Origin: Halobacteriales archaeon
Lineage (GTDB): Archaea; Halobacteriota; Halobacteria; Halobacteriales; SKSH01
Reading direction: 5' to 3'
Assembly (NCBI GenBank): GCA_007118075.1
Contig: SKSH01000169.1
Location: 1-30,883 of the forward strand
Length of the DNA: 30,883 nucleotides
The notes under the pieces are model-generated. The model made no database searches. It worked only from the letters and a program-made list of their open reading frames with translations, and was not told the DNA's origin. The position numbers were made by a program, and so were the translations under genes. Of the stretch, positions 1-8,218 are shown one piece after another. Within the stretch, counting starts at the first letter, position 1; every line of letters begins with the position of its first letter.

Positions 1-786
1 CTCGTCGCCGGGCTCAAGGGGATCTTCGAGGTGACCCGACCGGTCATGATCGCGGATCCCCCGCTCCCGTATGGCCCACAGGACTACGGCGGCTTCGCCA
101 CCCCAAGCGCGCATGCGATGGGTGCCGCGGCCATCTACGGCTCACTCGCGGTCGTCATGAAGAGTGGTGAGCGCTGGCAACGCTATCTCATCGCTGGTAC
201 GATCATCGTTCTCGTGTGCTTCTCTCGGGTCGCCATCGGTGTCCACTACGTCGGTGATGTCATCACCGGTGCCCTCCTCGGCGTGGGACTTGTCTACATC
301 GGAGTACGTCTCTCTCGTGATTCGATCACCCCCGTCTTCCTCCTCTCGTTGTTGATCGCTGTCGGTGGCTATCTGCTTGGCTCCGGTGAGTTCACCACCA
401 TGGCCATCGGTGCCTCCCTCGGTGGTCTCGTCGTCTGGTGGAACGTTGAGGATCTCTCAGCCCGGCCCCACGCCGGTTCGATCATCCTCCTTGGGATCCT
501 CATCTTCCCGCTGCTCCTCTTCTTGCGAGCACTGCAGTGGCTCGTCTCGATCGAGGGTCACATCGAACTCGCCGGTACCTACACCATCGGCTTCCTCTCC
601 ATCATCGAGACCACCGGTTACGCGGTCGCCTTTGGTGGAGCCATCCTCGTTCCGTTTCTCGCGGTGACCCTCAACGACACACCGGCGGCACGGCGTATCT
701 ACGTACTATCACCCTTCACTGGGCGGACGCTCGACCCCGATGCAGCTGGAGAACGAATCACCGTCACCGAGCAAGAGGAGTTCTAA
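1..786 (+). CDS. PAP2-superfamily membrane phosphatase, 5' truncated by window edge
   Basis: The reading frame is open from base 1, so the gene starts before the window; the GTG at 31 is internal. All three PAP2 (type 2 phosphatidic acid phosphatase) motifs are visible: K-x6-RP (visible residues 6-14), PSAH at 35-38 (the usual PSGH with Gly to Ala), and SR-x5-H-x3-D at 75-86 with the nucleophile-type His82 and Asp86. About 100 residues follow the catalytic core with several hydrophobic helices. The family dephosphorylates lipid phosphates or polyprenyl pyrophosphates at the membrane; the substrate here cannot be told. The 3' end is convergent with the minus-strand gene at 783 and the two stop codons overlap (CTAA). 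Family assignment is firm, substrate is not. Confidence 0.85.
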   Translation, partial: LVAGLKGIFEVTRPVMIADPPLPYGPQDYGGFATPSAHAMGAAAIYGSLAVVMKSGERWQRYLIAGTIIVLVCFSRVAIGVHYVGDVITGALLGVGLVYIGVRLSRDSITPVFLLSLLIAVGGYLLGSGEFTTMAIGASLGGLVVWWNVEDLSARPHAGSIILLGILIFPLLLFLRALQWLVSIEGHIELAGTYTIGFLSIIETTGYAVAFGGAILVPFLAVTLNDTPAARRIYVLSPFTGRTLDPDAAGERITVTEQEEF

Positions 787-1208
787 TCCCCTTTTCGAGC
801 CGGCCAGGAGACCCCCTCGAGATCACGCACTTGACGCGCCCCCTTCTCGACCGCCTTACGAACCGACTCCTGATCGCGCAGCAAGAACAACGTGTACCGA
901 CCGGTCCGTCGTTCATCGATGGCGTTCTTGAACAGTACCCGTGGATGATCGCGAAACCGCTTGAAGGCGACGACGAACGGTTCGACATCCTCGACAACTA
1001 CTGGATTATATCCGTACGATCGTAGCAGATCGGCTACGTTCTCAAAGCGATCTCCGGGCACCTCGAACCGGTACTCTTGTTTGTTGTAATATGGTTGCAA
1101 CGAGGCGAACAACCCAGGTTCGTCGAAGTACATCCGAAATCGGTAGATATCCCCCTTCGGGAAGACGTTGAGTCGTGTCCGATTCGCTCTGGTGAACTCA
1201 GATACCAT
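783..1208 (-). CDS. Conserved-looking unknown protein, third gene of mre11-rad50 operon
   Basis: This 141-aa soluble protein starts with an ATG 4 nt after the rad50 stop codon, so it is almost certainly co-transcribed and probably translationally coupled with mre11-rad50. I do not recognise a named family. It is rich in aromatic and basic residues: Arg/Lys cluster at both ends (TRANRTRLNVF near residue 6; RKAVEKGARQVRDLEG near 118), with Tyr/Phe patches between. It has no signal peptide or membrane segment and no visible metal-binding or nucleotide-binding motif. Its basic character is unusual among the acidic proteins around it and would suit nucleic-acid contact, but that is inference. The position suggests a role with the Mre11-Rad50 complex or simply operon hitch-hiking. 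Confidence 0.75.
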   Translation of the reverse strand: MVSEFTRANRTRLNVFPKGDIYRFRMYFDEPGLFASLQPYYNKQEYRFEVPGDRFENVADLLRSYGYNPVVVEDVEPFVVAFKRFRDHPRVLFKNAIDERRTGRYTLFLLRDQESVRKAVEKGARQVRDLEGVSWPARKGD

Positions 1209-1212
1209 CGAT

Positions 1213-3855
1213 CTACCTCATGGGATGTATCGCAGCGATCGAACTCACCGCCGACCGGTTCAACGTCGGATCCTTCTCGACGGCGATGCGGTGCTCTGCA
1301 GCATCCAACAGTGCCTCGTGATGGCTCACCACCAGCGTCTGCTCGACACCGAAACTGCGCATCGTCTCAAGCAACCTGATCAACCGGCCGACATGCCCCT
1401 GATCGAGGAAGACCGTCGGTTCATCGAGCATCAGCGGTGGCATCGGTGCAGCACCCTCGACTCCCTCTGCTAACAGCCGGTAGATGGCACACCGTAGGCT
1501 GAGGTTGAAGATGGCTCTCTCGCCTCCAGAGAGCTGGGCAGGATCGAGCGCTGTCCCATCCTTGCTCTGTACCGCTAACTCATAGTCCACATCGAGGTCG
1601 ATCCGTTCGTATGCCTCGTTGCGATAGAGCAGCTCGAACGTCTCATTCAACAGTCGCTCGAGCGTTCGGACATTGCGTTCGCGCAGCTCGGTCCTGACCG
1701 ATTCATACAGCTGGCCCAGTTCCACCGCCTCATCACGCAGCCCGATCAGCTCAGCCTGTCGCTCCTTTGCATCCGATAGGCGTGCATCAATCTCCTCGAG
1801 GCGTTCGATGTCCGTTCGGACACTCCCGATCGTCTCGGTCAGTTCATCTCGCTTGGTCTGGGCGGATTGCAACTGTGCCTCGGTCGCCTCGAGTGCTTCA
1901 GCGATCGATTCGAGCGTGGTCTCGAGTTCGTCGGTCGGATGCTCAGCAAGGGCTGTCTCGACCTCTTCGAGGCGTTCTTCGATATCGGCCAGTTGGTTGT
2001 GGCGCTCTGTCTCGAGCTCATCGAGGTGTTCTCGACGCTCACCCAGTCGGTCAAGCGCTGATTCGAGCTCCTCGAGGTCGCTTTGTGCGGTCTCGATCGA
2101 CTCGAGCGCTTCGAGCTGGCCACGTCGATCTTGAAGTCGCTCGTTCGACTCAGCGATGGCCTTCCGAGCCGATTCGATCGTTGCTTCGGTCGCCGTCTCC
2201 GCCTTGGCGAGTCCCTCGAGCTCCTCCTTAGCCGATTCGATCGAATCTGCTAGGGCTTCGATCCGATCGCGTCGTTCGTCGATGACACGCTCTCGCTCAT
2301 CGAGCAGCTCCAGGCGTGATTCGCGACGCTCGAGCAAGCCGATCGCCGTCTCGATATCGTCACGTTCGATCTCGAGTTGCTCGATCGTCGTTTCCTTGTC
2401 GTCGATATCCGATTCGAGTGAAGCCAGGTGCTCACGGTCCTCCTCGAGCTGTTCGAGATGCGGTGACTCATCCACCGGCTGGCCACACGTCGGACAGCGA
2501 TCGTCCTTTGCGAGCTCGTTCGCCTGATCGATATGCTCTGAGACGACCGCCCGTTCATCACGATGCGCTCGCAGCTGTGCTCCCTCGACCTCGAGTGTAT
2601 CGGTGACAGCTGCTAACGCCGAGGCCAAGGCCGACTCGGTTGGATCGGAGACATCGAGGTCCTCGATCCGTTCTTCGAGCTGTGTATCGAGCGATTCGAT
2701 CTCTGTGGTTCGATCTTCGAGTGCGGCGATATCCTCCTCGAGTTGTTGCTCGAGTGACGCATGTGTGGCCTGGTCATCCTCGAGTCGTTCGGTGATCGCC
2801 TCTTGGCGCTCACGGACTGATGCGGCCCGTTCGCGTGTCTCCTCGACCGTCTCACGGTGATCCTCGATCGTCGATTCGATCTCGGCGATCGTTCCTTCGA
2901 GTTCCTCCTGTCGGTCGGTCACCGCCTCGCTGTCTGCAAGGCCGACCTTGGTGAGCCGTTCCTCGAGGGTATCAACGATCGCACGTCGGCGCTCACGCGT
3001 GTCAACGATATCGTCTCGGATCGTCTCTCGCCGTTCGGTGAGCTCGGTCAGCGCCGTTTCGAGCTCCTCACGCTGTGTCTCTAGGGTATCTCGTTGATCG
3101 AGCCGTTCCTCGAGGGTCTCACGGGCTTCGATCAGGGCATCTCGTTCACTCACCAGCTCATCTCGTCGTGTCTGTAGCTCGTCGACGAGGGCAATCGCCT
3201 CCTCAAGCGACGTCTCGAGCTCGTTGAGACGGTCGTATGGATCATCCTCGGCGAGCTGTTCGCGTTGGGTCTCGAGCTCATCGATGACGTCACCACGAGA
3301 TCTGACGAGCGAACGAACCGCGAGTCGTGCCTCATCCGACCGATCGCGATAGGCTTCCAAGCGACCAAGTTGCAACAGCTCATCGATCATCGATTGGCGC
3401 TCGGCGGGGGTTGCATGGAGCAGCTTGTTGATCTCCCCTTGCTTGACGTACGCACTGTTGACGAACGCCTCACCATCCATCCGAAGCAACTCGGTGATAC
3501 GCTCGCCGACGTCCTTCGCCCCTTCGTACATCTCTCCGTCTGGCTCGTGTAGTTCACATCGACGCGTTGTCGCTCGTTCGCCGGTCACGGATAGCTCGCG
3601 CTCGAGGTGGTACTCCTCCCCTTCATGGACGAACGAGAGTGCCACCAGTGCCTCCTCCTCACCGCGGGTTACGACATCGGCTAAGGTTGCATCGGCGAGC
3701 GCTGATGAACCGTACAAGCCAAAGAGCACCGATTCGAGCAGTGTCGTCTTCCCCGCACCGTTCGCCCCGTGGATGACCGTCACCCCCGGTTCGAGTGAGA
3801 GTTCCACCGCATCGAAACACCGGTAGTGTGCGAGTTCGATGCCCGTCAGCCTCAC
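1213..3855 (-). CDS. rad50: DNA double-strand break repair ATPase Rad50
   Basis: SMC-like ATPase of 880 aa that works with Mre11 in processing DNA ends. Walker A (GANGAGKT) is at residues 30-37. Two long Glu/Arg-rich coiled-coil arms flank a zinc hook CPTC at 454-457, almost exactly mid-protein, as expected for the hook that joins two Rad50 molecules. The ABC signature LSGGE is at 775-779, Walker B with catalytic Asp811-Glu812 (LMLDEP) at 808-813, and a D-loop (FLD) follows. Length matches archaeal Rad50. The start is GTG at 3855, overlapping the mre11 stop by 4 nt (GTGA), which implies translational coupling. No anomalies seen; all catalytic elements are intact. Confidence 0.97.
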   Translation of the reverse strand: MRLTGIELAHYRCFDAVELSLEPGVTVIHGANGAGKTTLLESVLFGLYGSSALADATLADVVTRGEEEALVALSFVHEGEEYHLERELSVTGERATTRRCELHEPDGEMYEGAKDVGERITELLRMDGEAFVNSAYVKQGEINKLLHATPAERQSMIDELLQLGRLEAYRDRSDEARLAVRSLVRSRGDVIDELETQREQLAEDDPYDRLNELETSLEEAIALVDELQTRRDELVSERDALIEARETLEERLDQRDTLETQREELETALTELTERRETIRDDIVDTRERRRAIVDTLEERLTKVGLADSEAVTDRQEELEGTIAEIESTIEDHRETVEETRERAASVRERQEAITERLEDDQATHASLEQQLEEDIAALEDRTTEIESLDTQLEERIEDLDVSDPTESALASALAAVTDTLEVEGAQLRAHRDERAVVSEHIDQANELAKDDRCPTCGQPVDESPHLEQLEEDREHLASLESDIDDKETTIEQLEIERDDIETAIGLLERRESRLELLDERERVIDERRDRIEALADSIESAKEELEGLAKAETATEATIESARKAIAESNERLQDRRGQLEALESIETAQSDLEELESALDRLGERREHLDELETERHNQLADIEERLEEVETALAEHPTDELETTLESIAEALEATEAQLQSAQTKRDELTETIGSVRTDIERLEEIDARLSDAKERQAELIGLRDEAVELGQLYESVRTELRERNVRTLERLLNETFELLYRNEAYERIDLDVDYELAVQSKDGTALDPAQLSGGERAIFNLSLRCAIYRLLAEGVEGAAPMPPLMLDEPTVFLDQGHVGRLIRLLETMRSFGVEQTLVVSHHEALLDAAEHRIAVEKDPTLNRSAVSSIAAIHPMR

Positions 3856-5228
3856 AGATAGTCCTCCATTGATGCCTGTCCGTCGGATGCGGTGAGGAGC
3901 TCCTCTCGCTCATCGGTATCTTCCGACGCACCCTCTGTGGTATCGGCTTCACCCGTCGATTCAGTGATAACCTCCTCCTCCTCGATGGACTGATCATCAG
4001 ATTCGTCAGTCGCTGTTGTCGGCTCATCAGACTCGGTGCGCTCAGCTGCCTCCTCCACCGACTCATCAGCCTCTACGGTGTCAGTCGGTTCCTCGACCGT
4101 TGCCGCACGCGAGATCGCCTCAGGGTCTTCCTCGAGCAACGACTCGATGGACACCCGAGCTCGTTCACGGACGCGACTGTCTGGGATCGCCCGATCGCGG
4201 ATCAGCTCATCGAGCTGGTGTGCCGCCTCGCTCAGCTCGGTCTCGACCATCGCCGCACGAACCGCCCGGTCTGGATCGGCGAAGGAGACAGACAGGCCAG
4301 CCTCATCTGTCTCACCCGTACCATCACGTCGATCACGTACCCTGGCGACCAGCGCACCTCGATCTCTGGCATGTGCCTCGACCGTCGCTGGTGAGACCGA
4401 TTCACCGGCGCCTTCGATGGTCACGATGACGACCGCATCCTCGAGGTCGACCTCGTCGAGGCTGTCGAGGACGCGAGCCTCGCCCTCATCCTCTCCGAGG
4501 TGAACATCCACGTACTCGAACGCTCGGGTCCCAGGGAGGGTGCGATGGGTGACGGCTACTGCACCCTCCTCGACGGTCATGAGGTTGTACCCGCGGGGGG
4601 CACGCTCGTCTGCACTCGCGCGCTCGGTCGAGCCGGAGTAGGTGATGAGGGTTCCATCGCGGTGCTCGAGTTCGTGTTCGTGGTAATCTCCGAGCAAGAC
4701 GACATCCATCTCGACAGCCAATCCATCGAGCAGTGCATCGAGATCCCAATCACCGTAGGGAAGGCCCTCGATGATGCCGTGACCGACGAGCACCGATACC
4801 GATGCGTCCTCGGCTATCTCGAGGTCCAGGCCCTGATCGCGTGTGGCCGGGGTGAGGTAATCGAGGCCGTAGAAGGCGACCTCATCGATGACCGTCGCTT
4901 TTGGGCCAAGTCGGACCGCCAGATCGAGATCGGCGAAGAGATCCAGCCACTGTGCATCGCGTTTTCGCTCGTGATTTCCGACGATACCGAGGAAGGGGAT
5001 CTGTGCGAGACGCAACCGAGCCAATGCGGCGATCGTCCCCTGGAGATCGCGAAGATCCGGTCGCTTATCGTGGAAGAGGTCACCCGCATGGACAACGGCC
5101 GCAACATCTGCCTCGATGGCATCGTCGATCACCTGCTCGAACGCGTGCAGGAAGTCATGCCGACGCGCATCGCTGTGGTACTGTCGGTAGCCGATGTGGG
5201 TGTCCGCGGTATGGATCACCCGGAGCAT
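3852..5228 (-). CDS. mre11: DNA repair exonuclease/endonuclease Mre11
   Basis: Calcineurin-like Mn-dependent nuclease subunit of the Mre11-Rad50 complex, 458 aa. Phosphoesterase motifs are in order: D9-x-H11 (ADTHIGYRQ), GD50 (HAGDLFHDKRP), GNHE at 84-87, then the later metal His motifs GHGIIEG and GDYHEHE. The catalytic core covers roughly residues 1-230, the capping domain and Rad50-binding helices about 230-365. The last about 90 residues form a very acidic Glu/Asp/Thr-rich tail ending ASMEDYL, likely disordered; such tails occur in haloarchaeal proteins. The start ATG at 5228 has an ATAAA box about 28 nt upstream, fitting a leaderless transcript. First gene of a three-gene operon, divergent from pan. 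Confidence 0.96.
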   Translation of the reverse strand: MLRVIHTADTHIGYRQYHSDARRHDFLHAFEQVIDDAIEADVAAVVHAGDLFHDKRPDLRDLQGTIAALARLRLAQIPFLGIVGNHERKRDAQWLDLFADLDLAVRLGPKATVIDEVAFYGLDYLTPATRDQGLDLEIAEDASVSVLVGHGIIEGLPYGDWDLDALLDGLAVEMDVVLLGDYHEHELEHRDGTLITYSGSTERASADERAPRGYNLMTVEEGAVAVTHRTLPGTRAFEYVDVHLGEDEGEARVLDSLDEVDLEDAVVIVTIEGAGESVSPATVEAHARDRGALVARVRDRRDGTGETDEAGLSVSFADPDRAVRAAMVETELSEAAHQLDELIRDRAIPDSRVRERARVSIESLLEEDPEAISRAATVEEPTDTVEADESVEEAAERTESDEPTTATDESDDQSIEEEEVITESTGEADTTEGASEDTDEREELLTASDGQASMEDYL

Positions 5229-5253
5229 TATCCATCCATTCGGCCCCCGGCGC

Positions 5254-5258
5254 TTTAT
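5254..5258 (-). promoter_or_regulatory. TATA-like box of the mre11-rad50 operon
   Basis: The minus strand reads ATAAA here, about 28 nt before the mre11 ATG at 5228, the spacing of haloarchaeal leaderless promoters. Assigned by eye. Confidence 0.5.
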
Positions 5259-5286
5259 GGTTGTGAGTCAGCGTCCTGAAAGTATC

Positions 5287-5300
5287 CCTGACACGTCAGG
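5287..5300. repeat. Short inverted repeat between mre11 and pan (operator candidate)
   Basis: CCTGAC-AC-GTCAGG: two perfect 6-bp arms with a 2-bp spacer in the 168-bp divergent intergenic region. It lies about 35 bp upstream of the mre11 TATA-like box and about 70 bp upstream of the pan box. It could be an operator for one or both genes; no regulator can be named and chance is not excluded. Confidence 0.4.
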
Positions 5301-5366
5301 ATGACCGAAGCACAATCCTAACTATAACCCAGTGTCGGACGGCCGTATGCCACCGGGCAAAAGCCC

Positions 5367-5371
5367 TTTAT
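5367..5371 (+). promoter_or_regulatory. TATA-like box of pan
   Basis: TTTAT centred about 28 nt before the pan ATG (5397), preceded by a purine-rich stretch that may act as BRE. It supports a leaderless transcript. Confidence 0.55.
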
Positions 5372-5396
5372 CGGCAACCAGCATAGGGGCGGCCAC

Positions 5397-6608
5397 ATGA
5401 GCGATACGGTGGAGGACGTCGACCATCCGTTCGATGATGAGGCGACGATCCAGGACAAACTCGAGGGGATGCGTGCCCGCCTCGACCGCCTCCAATCTGA
5501 GAACGAGGAAATGCGTGACAAGCTGCTCGACGCCAACGCCGAGAACAACAAGTATCAACAGAAGCTCGAGCGACTCGCCCACGAGAACGATAAACTCAAG
5601 CAGGCTCCGTTGTTCGTCGCGACGGTCCAGGAGGTCGGTGATGATGGGGTCGTCATCAAACAACACGGTAACAACCAGGAGGCCGTCACGAGCGTCCACG
5701 ACGAGCTCTATGATCAACTCCAGCCGAAAGACCGCGTCGCGGTCAACAACTCGCTATCGATCGTCAAGATCCTCGACAACGAGACCGATGTCCGTGCCCG
5801 GGTGATGCAAGTCGAGGAGAGCCCCGACGTCACCTATGCTGATATCGGTGGACTTGAGAAACAACTCGAGGAGATCAGGGAGACCGTCGAGCTGCCGATG
5901 CGTCAACCAGAGCTCTTCACCGAGGTCGGTATCTCACCACCATCTGGCGTCTTGTTACATGGTCCACCAGGGACCGGCAAGACGATGATGGCCAAGGCGG
6001 TCGCCAACCAGACCGACGCCACCTTCATCAAGATGGCCGGCAGCGAACTCGTCCACAAGTTCATCGGTGAGGGAGCCAAGCTGGTGCGCGATCTGTTCAC
6101 GGTCGCCAAGGACCACGAACCATCCGTCATCTTCATCGATGAGATCGACGCCATCGCCTCAAAGCGCACCGAGTCGAAGACCTCCGGTGACGCCGAGGTC
6201 CAACGCACGATGATGCAGCTGCTCTCTGAGATGGACGGCTTTGAGTCCCGAGGTGACATCCGCATCATGGCGGCCACCAACCGGTTCGATATGTTAGATC
6301 GCGCCATCCTCAGACCCGGCCGCTTCGACCGGCTCATCGAGGTGCCAAAACCAGATGAGGATGGCCGTCGTGCCATCTTCGCGATTCATACCCGCGGGAT
6401 GAACCTCGCAGAGGCCGTCGATTACGACGAACTCGCCGCCAAGACGCCGGGTGCCAGCGGGGCCGAGATCGCTGCCATCTGCACCGAGGCCGGCATGTAC
6501 GCCATCCGTGAAGAGCGCTCCTCGGTCACCCTCGATGACCTCGATCGGGCCATCGAGAAGGTGCTCACCGAGGACGAGGACGACGAGGTCTCGAAGACCT
6601 TCGCATAG
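5397..6608 (+). CDS. pan: Proteasome-activating nucleotidase (PAN), AAA+ ATPase
   Basis: Hexameric AAA+ unfoldase that feeds substrates to the archaeal 20S proteasome, 403 aa. An N-terminal coiled coil spans about residues 17-70, followed by the OB domain (about 71-135). The ATPase domain has Walker A GPPGTGKT at 189-196, Walker B FIDE with Asp248-Glu249, and the second region of homology with arginine fingers in ATNRFDMLDRAILRPGRFDR. Start at ATG 5397 with TATA-like TTTAT 28 nt upstream. The extreme C-terminus is SKTFA rather than the canonical HbYX (hydrophobic-Tyr-any) proteasome-docking tail, which is worth noting. Near the mre11-rad50 operon, as I recall from other haloarchaea. A CDC48-type protein is excluded because there is only one AAA domain. 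Confidence 0.95.
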   Translation: MSDTVEDVDHPFDDEATIQDKLEGMRARLDRLQSENEEMRDKLLDANAENNKYQQKLERLAHENDKLKQAPLFVATVQEVGDDGVVIKQHGNNQEAVTSVHDELYDQLQPKDRVAVNNSLSIVKILDNETDVRARVMQVEESPDVTYADIGGLEKQLEEIRETVELPMRQPELFTEVGISPPSGVLLHGPPGTGKTMMAKAVANQTDATFIKMAGSELVHKFIGEGAKLVRDLFTVAKDHEPSVIFIDEIDAIASKRTESKTSGDAEVQRTMMQLLSEMDGFESRGDIRIMAATNRFDMLDRAILRPGRFDRLIEVPKPDEDGRRAIFAIHTRGMNLAEAVDYDELAAKTPGASGAEIAAICTEAGMYAIREERSSVTLDDLDRAIEKVLTEDEDDEVSKTFA

Positions 6609-6642
6609 CTCGAATTCGATCCGTTCGTTCCAGTATCGACGA

Positions 6643-6647
6643 TTTAT
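6643..6647 (+). promoter_or_regulatory. TATA-like box of the DUF1801 gene
   Basis: TTTAT centred about 27 nt before the ATG at 6672. It suggests a leaderless transcript separate from pan. Confidence 0.5.
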
Positions 6648-6671
6648 CCCGTTCCGTCCACAGTACGAACC

Positions 6672-7010
6672 ATGACCGACGATATCGAGGCATACCTCGA
6701 GGACGCACCCGCTCGACACCGTGAGATCCTCGATCGTGCCAGATCGATGATCGGTGACACCGCCCCAACCGTCGAGGAACGCATCAAGTGGCACAATCTC
6801 GTTTTCGTCGTACAAGGGACCGATCGTATCTATCTTGCAACCTTCGATGAACACGTCAATCTCGGGTTCTTCCACGGCTCAGAACTTGCCGACCCAGCGG
6901 GGCTACTCGAAGGGACCGGCACGCAGATGCGCCACATCAAGCTCACCCACAAGGACGATCTGACCGACCAGGCCATCAGAGCACTCATCGAACAAGCCGT
7001 ACGTGCGTGA
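6672..7010 (+). CDS. DUF1801-family small protein
   Basis: This 112-aa soluble protein carries the hallmark DUF1801 (YdhG-like fold) stretch: an ERIKWHNLVFVV strand-turn, then ATFDEHVNLGFFHG, then GLLEGTGTQMRHIKL. Members are small alpha/beta domains of uncertain function; some bacterial relatives are stress or iron-related, but no activity can be claimed here. The start ATG 6672 follows a TTTAT box at 6643. It stands alone between pan and an EamA transporter on the same strand. Family call is confident, function unknown. Confidence 0.85.
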   Translation: MTDDIEAYLEDAPARHREILDRARSMIGDTAPTVEERIKWHNLVFVVQGTDRIYLATFDEHVNLGFFHGSELADPAGLLEGTGTQMRHIKLTHKDDLTDQAIRALIEQAVRA

Positions 7011-7096
7011 GCCATCCGACCATGCCGAATGTGACATGGTAGCATCCACCGCCGAGGTGTCGTCACCTTTTCACCGGGCCAAGACTCCCTCCCGGT

Positions 7097-8020
7097 ATGG
7101 ACGCGTTGCGACAGGCCGGCCTCTTCCTCTTTTTATCCTTCGTCTGGGGGACGGCCTTCGTCGCCATCAGCGCCGGTCTCGCTGATCTACCCCCGGTCCT
7201 CTTCGCCGGTATCCGCTACGATATCGCCGGGATCATCATGCTCGGCTATGTCATCGTCCGAGGTCACCACTGGTGGCCAGAGGTACGAGCCGACTGGGCG
7301 CTCATCGCCGTTGGCTCGGTCCTCATCATTACCGCGTACAACTCCCTGTTGTTCATCGGTCAACAGGAGGTGAGCAGCGGGGCTGCCGCGATCATCATCG
7401 CCACCATCCCCATCCTCTCGACCGTCTTCGCCAGGGTGTTCATCCCCACCGAACGCCTCACCCTCGTCGGTACCTTCGGGTTGTTGCTCGGGTTCCTCGG
7501 GGTCGCCTTCGTCGCTGCGCCGAGCCCGTCTAATCTCCTCAGCGATGCCGGCATCGCTTCATTCCTCGTCTTGTTGGCCGCCGCCTCGGGTGCCCTCGGC
7601 AGCGTTATGACCCAATGGCTGGATGCCACCCTCTCGACGGAGGGCCTCGTCGCCTGGTCGTGCATCCTCGGGGCGATCTTTCTCCACCTCATCAGCTTCG
7701 CCTTGCCAGGTGAGACCTTCGCACAGGCGACTATCACGTCGACTGCCATCATCGCTGTCGTCTATCTCGGGGTGTTCGCGAGTGCGGTCGGCTACCTCAT
7801 CTACTTCGATCTACTCAAACGCCTCGGTGCCATCCAGATCAACCTCGTCTCCTATGCCGTCCCTATCTTCGCGACCTCATTGGGCTGGTTCCTTCTCGAT
7901 GAGACCGTCACCCTCTGGACCCTGCTCGGCTTTCTCACCATCTTCCTCGGATTCATCCTTATCAAGCGAGATGCCATCGCTCGACAGTGGCACTCGGCGA
8001 GCTTCCCACGATTACCGTGA
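7097..8020 (+). CDS. EamA/DMT-family transporter
   Basis: A 307-aa, highly hydrophobic protein with about ten predicted transmembrane helices arranged as two EamA repeats. The first repeat begins FLFLSFVWGTAFVAI, the typical N-terminal helix of the drug/metabolite transporter superfamily; the second repeat begins near residue 155 and ends in a helix followed by a short basic tail. Such proteins export amino acids, nucleobases or other metabolites; the substrate cannot be inferred. Start ATG 7097, with only a weak AT-rich element (CTTTTCACC) about 25 nt upstream. The 3' end is convergent with a 47-aa membrane protein gene 3 nt away. Confidence 0.88.
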   Translation: MDALRQAGLFLFLSFVWGTAFVAISAGLADLPPVLFAGIRYDIAGIIMLGYVIVRGHHWWPEVRADWALIAVGSVLIITAYNSLLFIGQQEVSSGAAAIIIATIPILSTVFARVFIPTERLTLVGTFGLLLGFLGVAFVAAPSPSNLLSDAGIASFLVLLAAASGALGSVMTQWLDATLSTEGLVAWSCILGAIFLHLISFALPGETFAQATITSTAIIAVVYLGVFASAVGYLIYFDLLKRLGAIQINLVSYAVPIFATSLGWFLLDETVTLWTLLGFLTIFLGFILIKRDAIARQWHSASFPRLP

Positions 8021-8023
8021 CCC

Positions 8024-8167
8024 TCAGCCGAAGAAGCTGAAAAAGAGCAATGCTCCACCGAAGAGGACTGCGGTCATCACCGCGAGGATCACGGTGTAAC
8101 CGATAAGTGTCGAGATGGCGGTCTTTCCCGAATCGTGCGTCAACACCTCGCGGACGCTGTCACCCAT
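8024..8167 (-). CDS. 47-aa single-helix small membrane protein
   Basis: A short open frame: a 20-residue charged, N-terminal part (MGDSVREVLTHDSGKTAIST) is followed by one long hydrophobic helix (about residues 21-46) ending FFSFFG. The layout resembles small one-helix proteins common in haloarchaea. Codon use matches the neighbours and the frame fills the gap exactly between the EamA stop and the nitroreductase gene, so I consider it real. Function unknown. It lies 51 nt downstream of the nitroreductase and may be co-transcribed with it. An inverted repeat sits directly before the ATG. Confidence 0.6.
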   Translation of the reverse strand: MGDSVREVLTHDSGKTAISTLIGYTVILAVMTAVLFGGALLFFSFFG

Positions 8168-8168
8168 G

Positions 8169-8183
8169 CCTGTCGGTGACAGG
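8169..8183. repeat. Inverted repeat just before the 47-aa gene
   Basis: CCTGTC-GGT-GACAGG: perfect 6-bp arms with a 3-nt loop, ending 1 nt before the ATG of the minus-strand small gene. It could be a 3' hairpin of the upstream nitroreductase transcript, a translational hairpin, or an operator. Confidence 0.35.
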
Positions 8184-8218
8184 GCTGACACCAAAGCTGT
8201 GATGGTTGGCAGGTATGT

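Noticed and set aside
4500..5279. 259-aa open frame on the plus strand opposite mre11
   Set aside because: It is antisense to an intact mre11 with all catalytic motifs, shows no family resemblance, and arises from the codon bias that keeps the complementary frame open.
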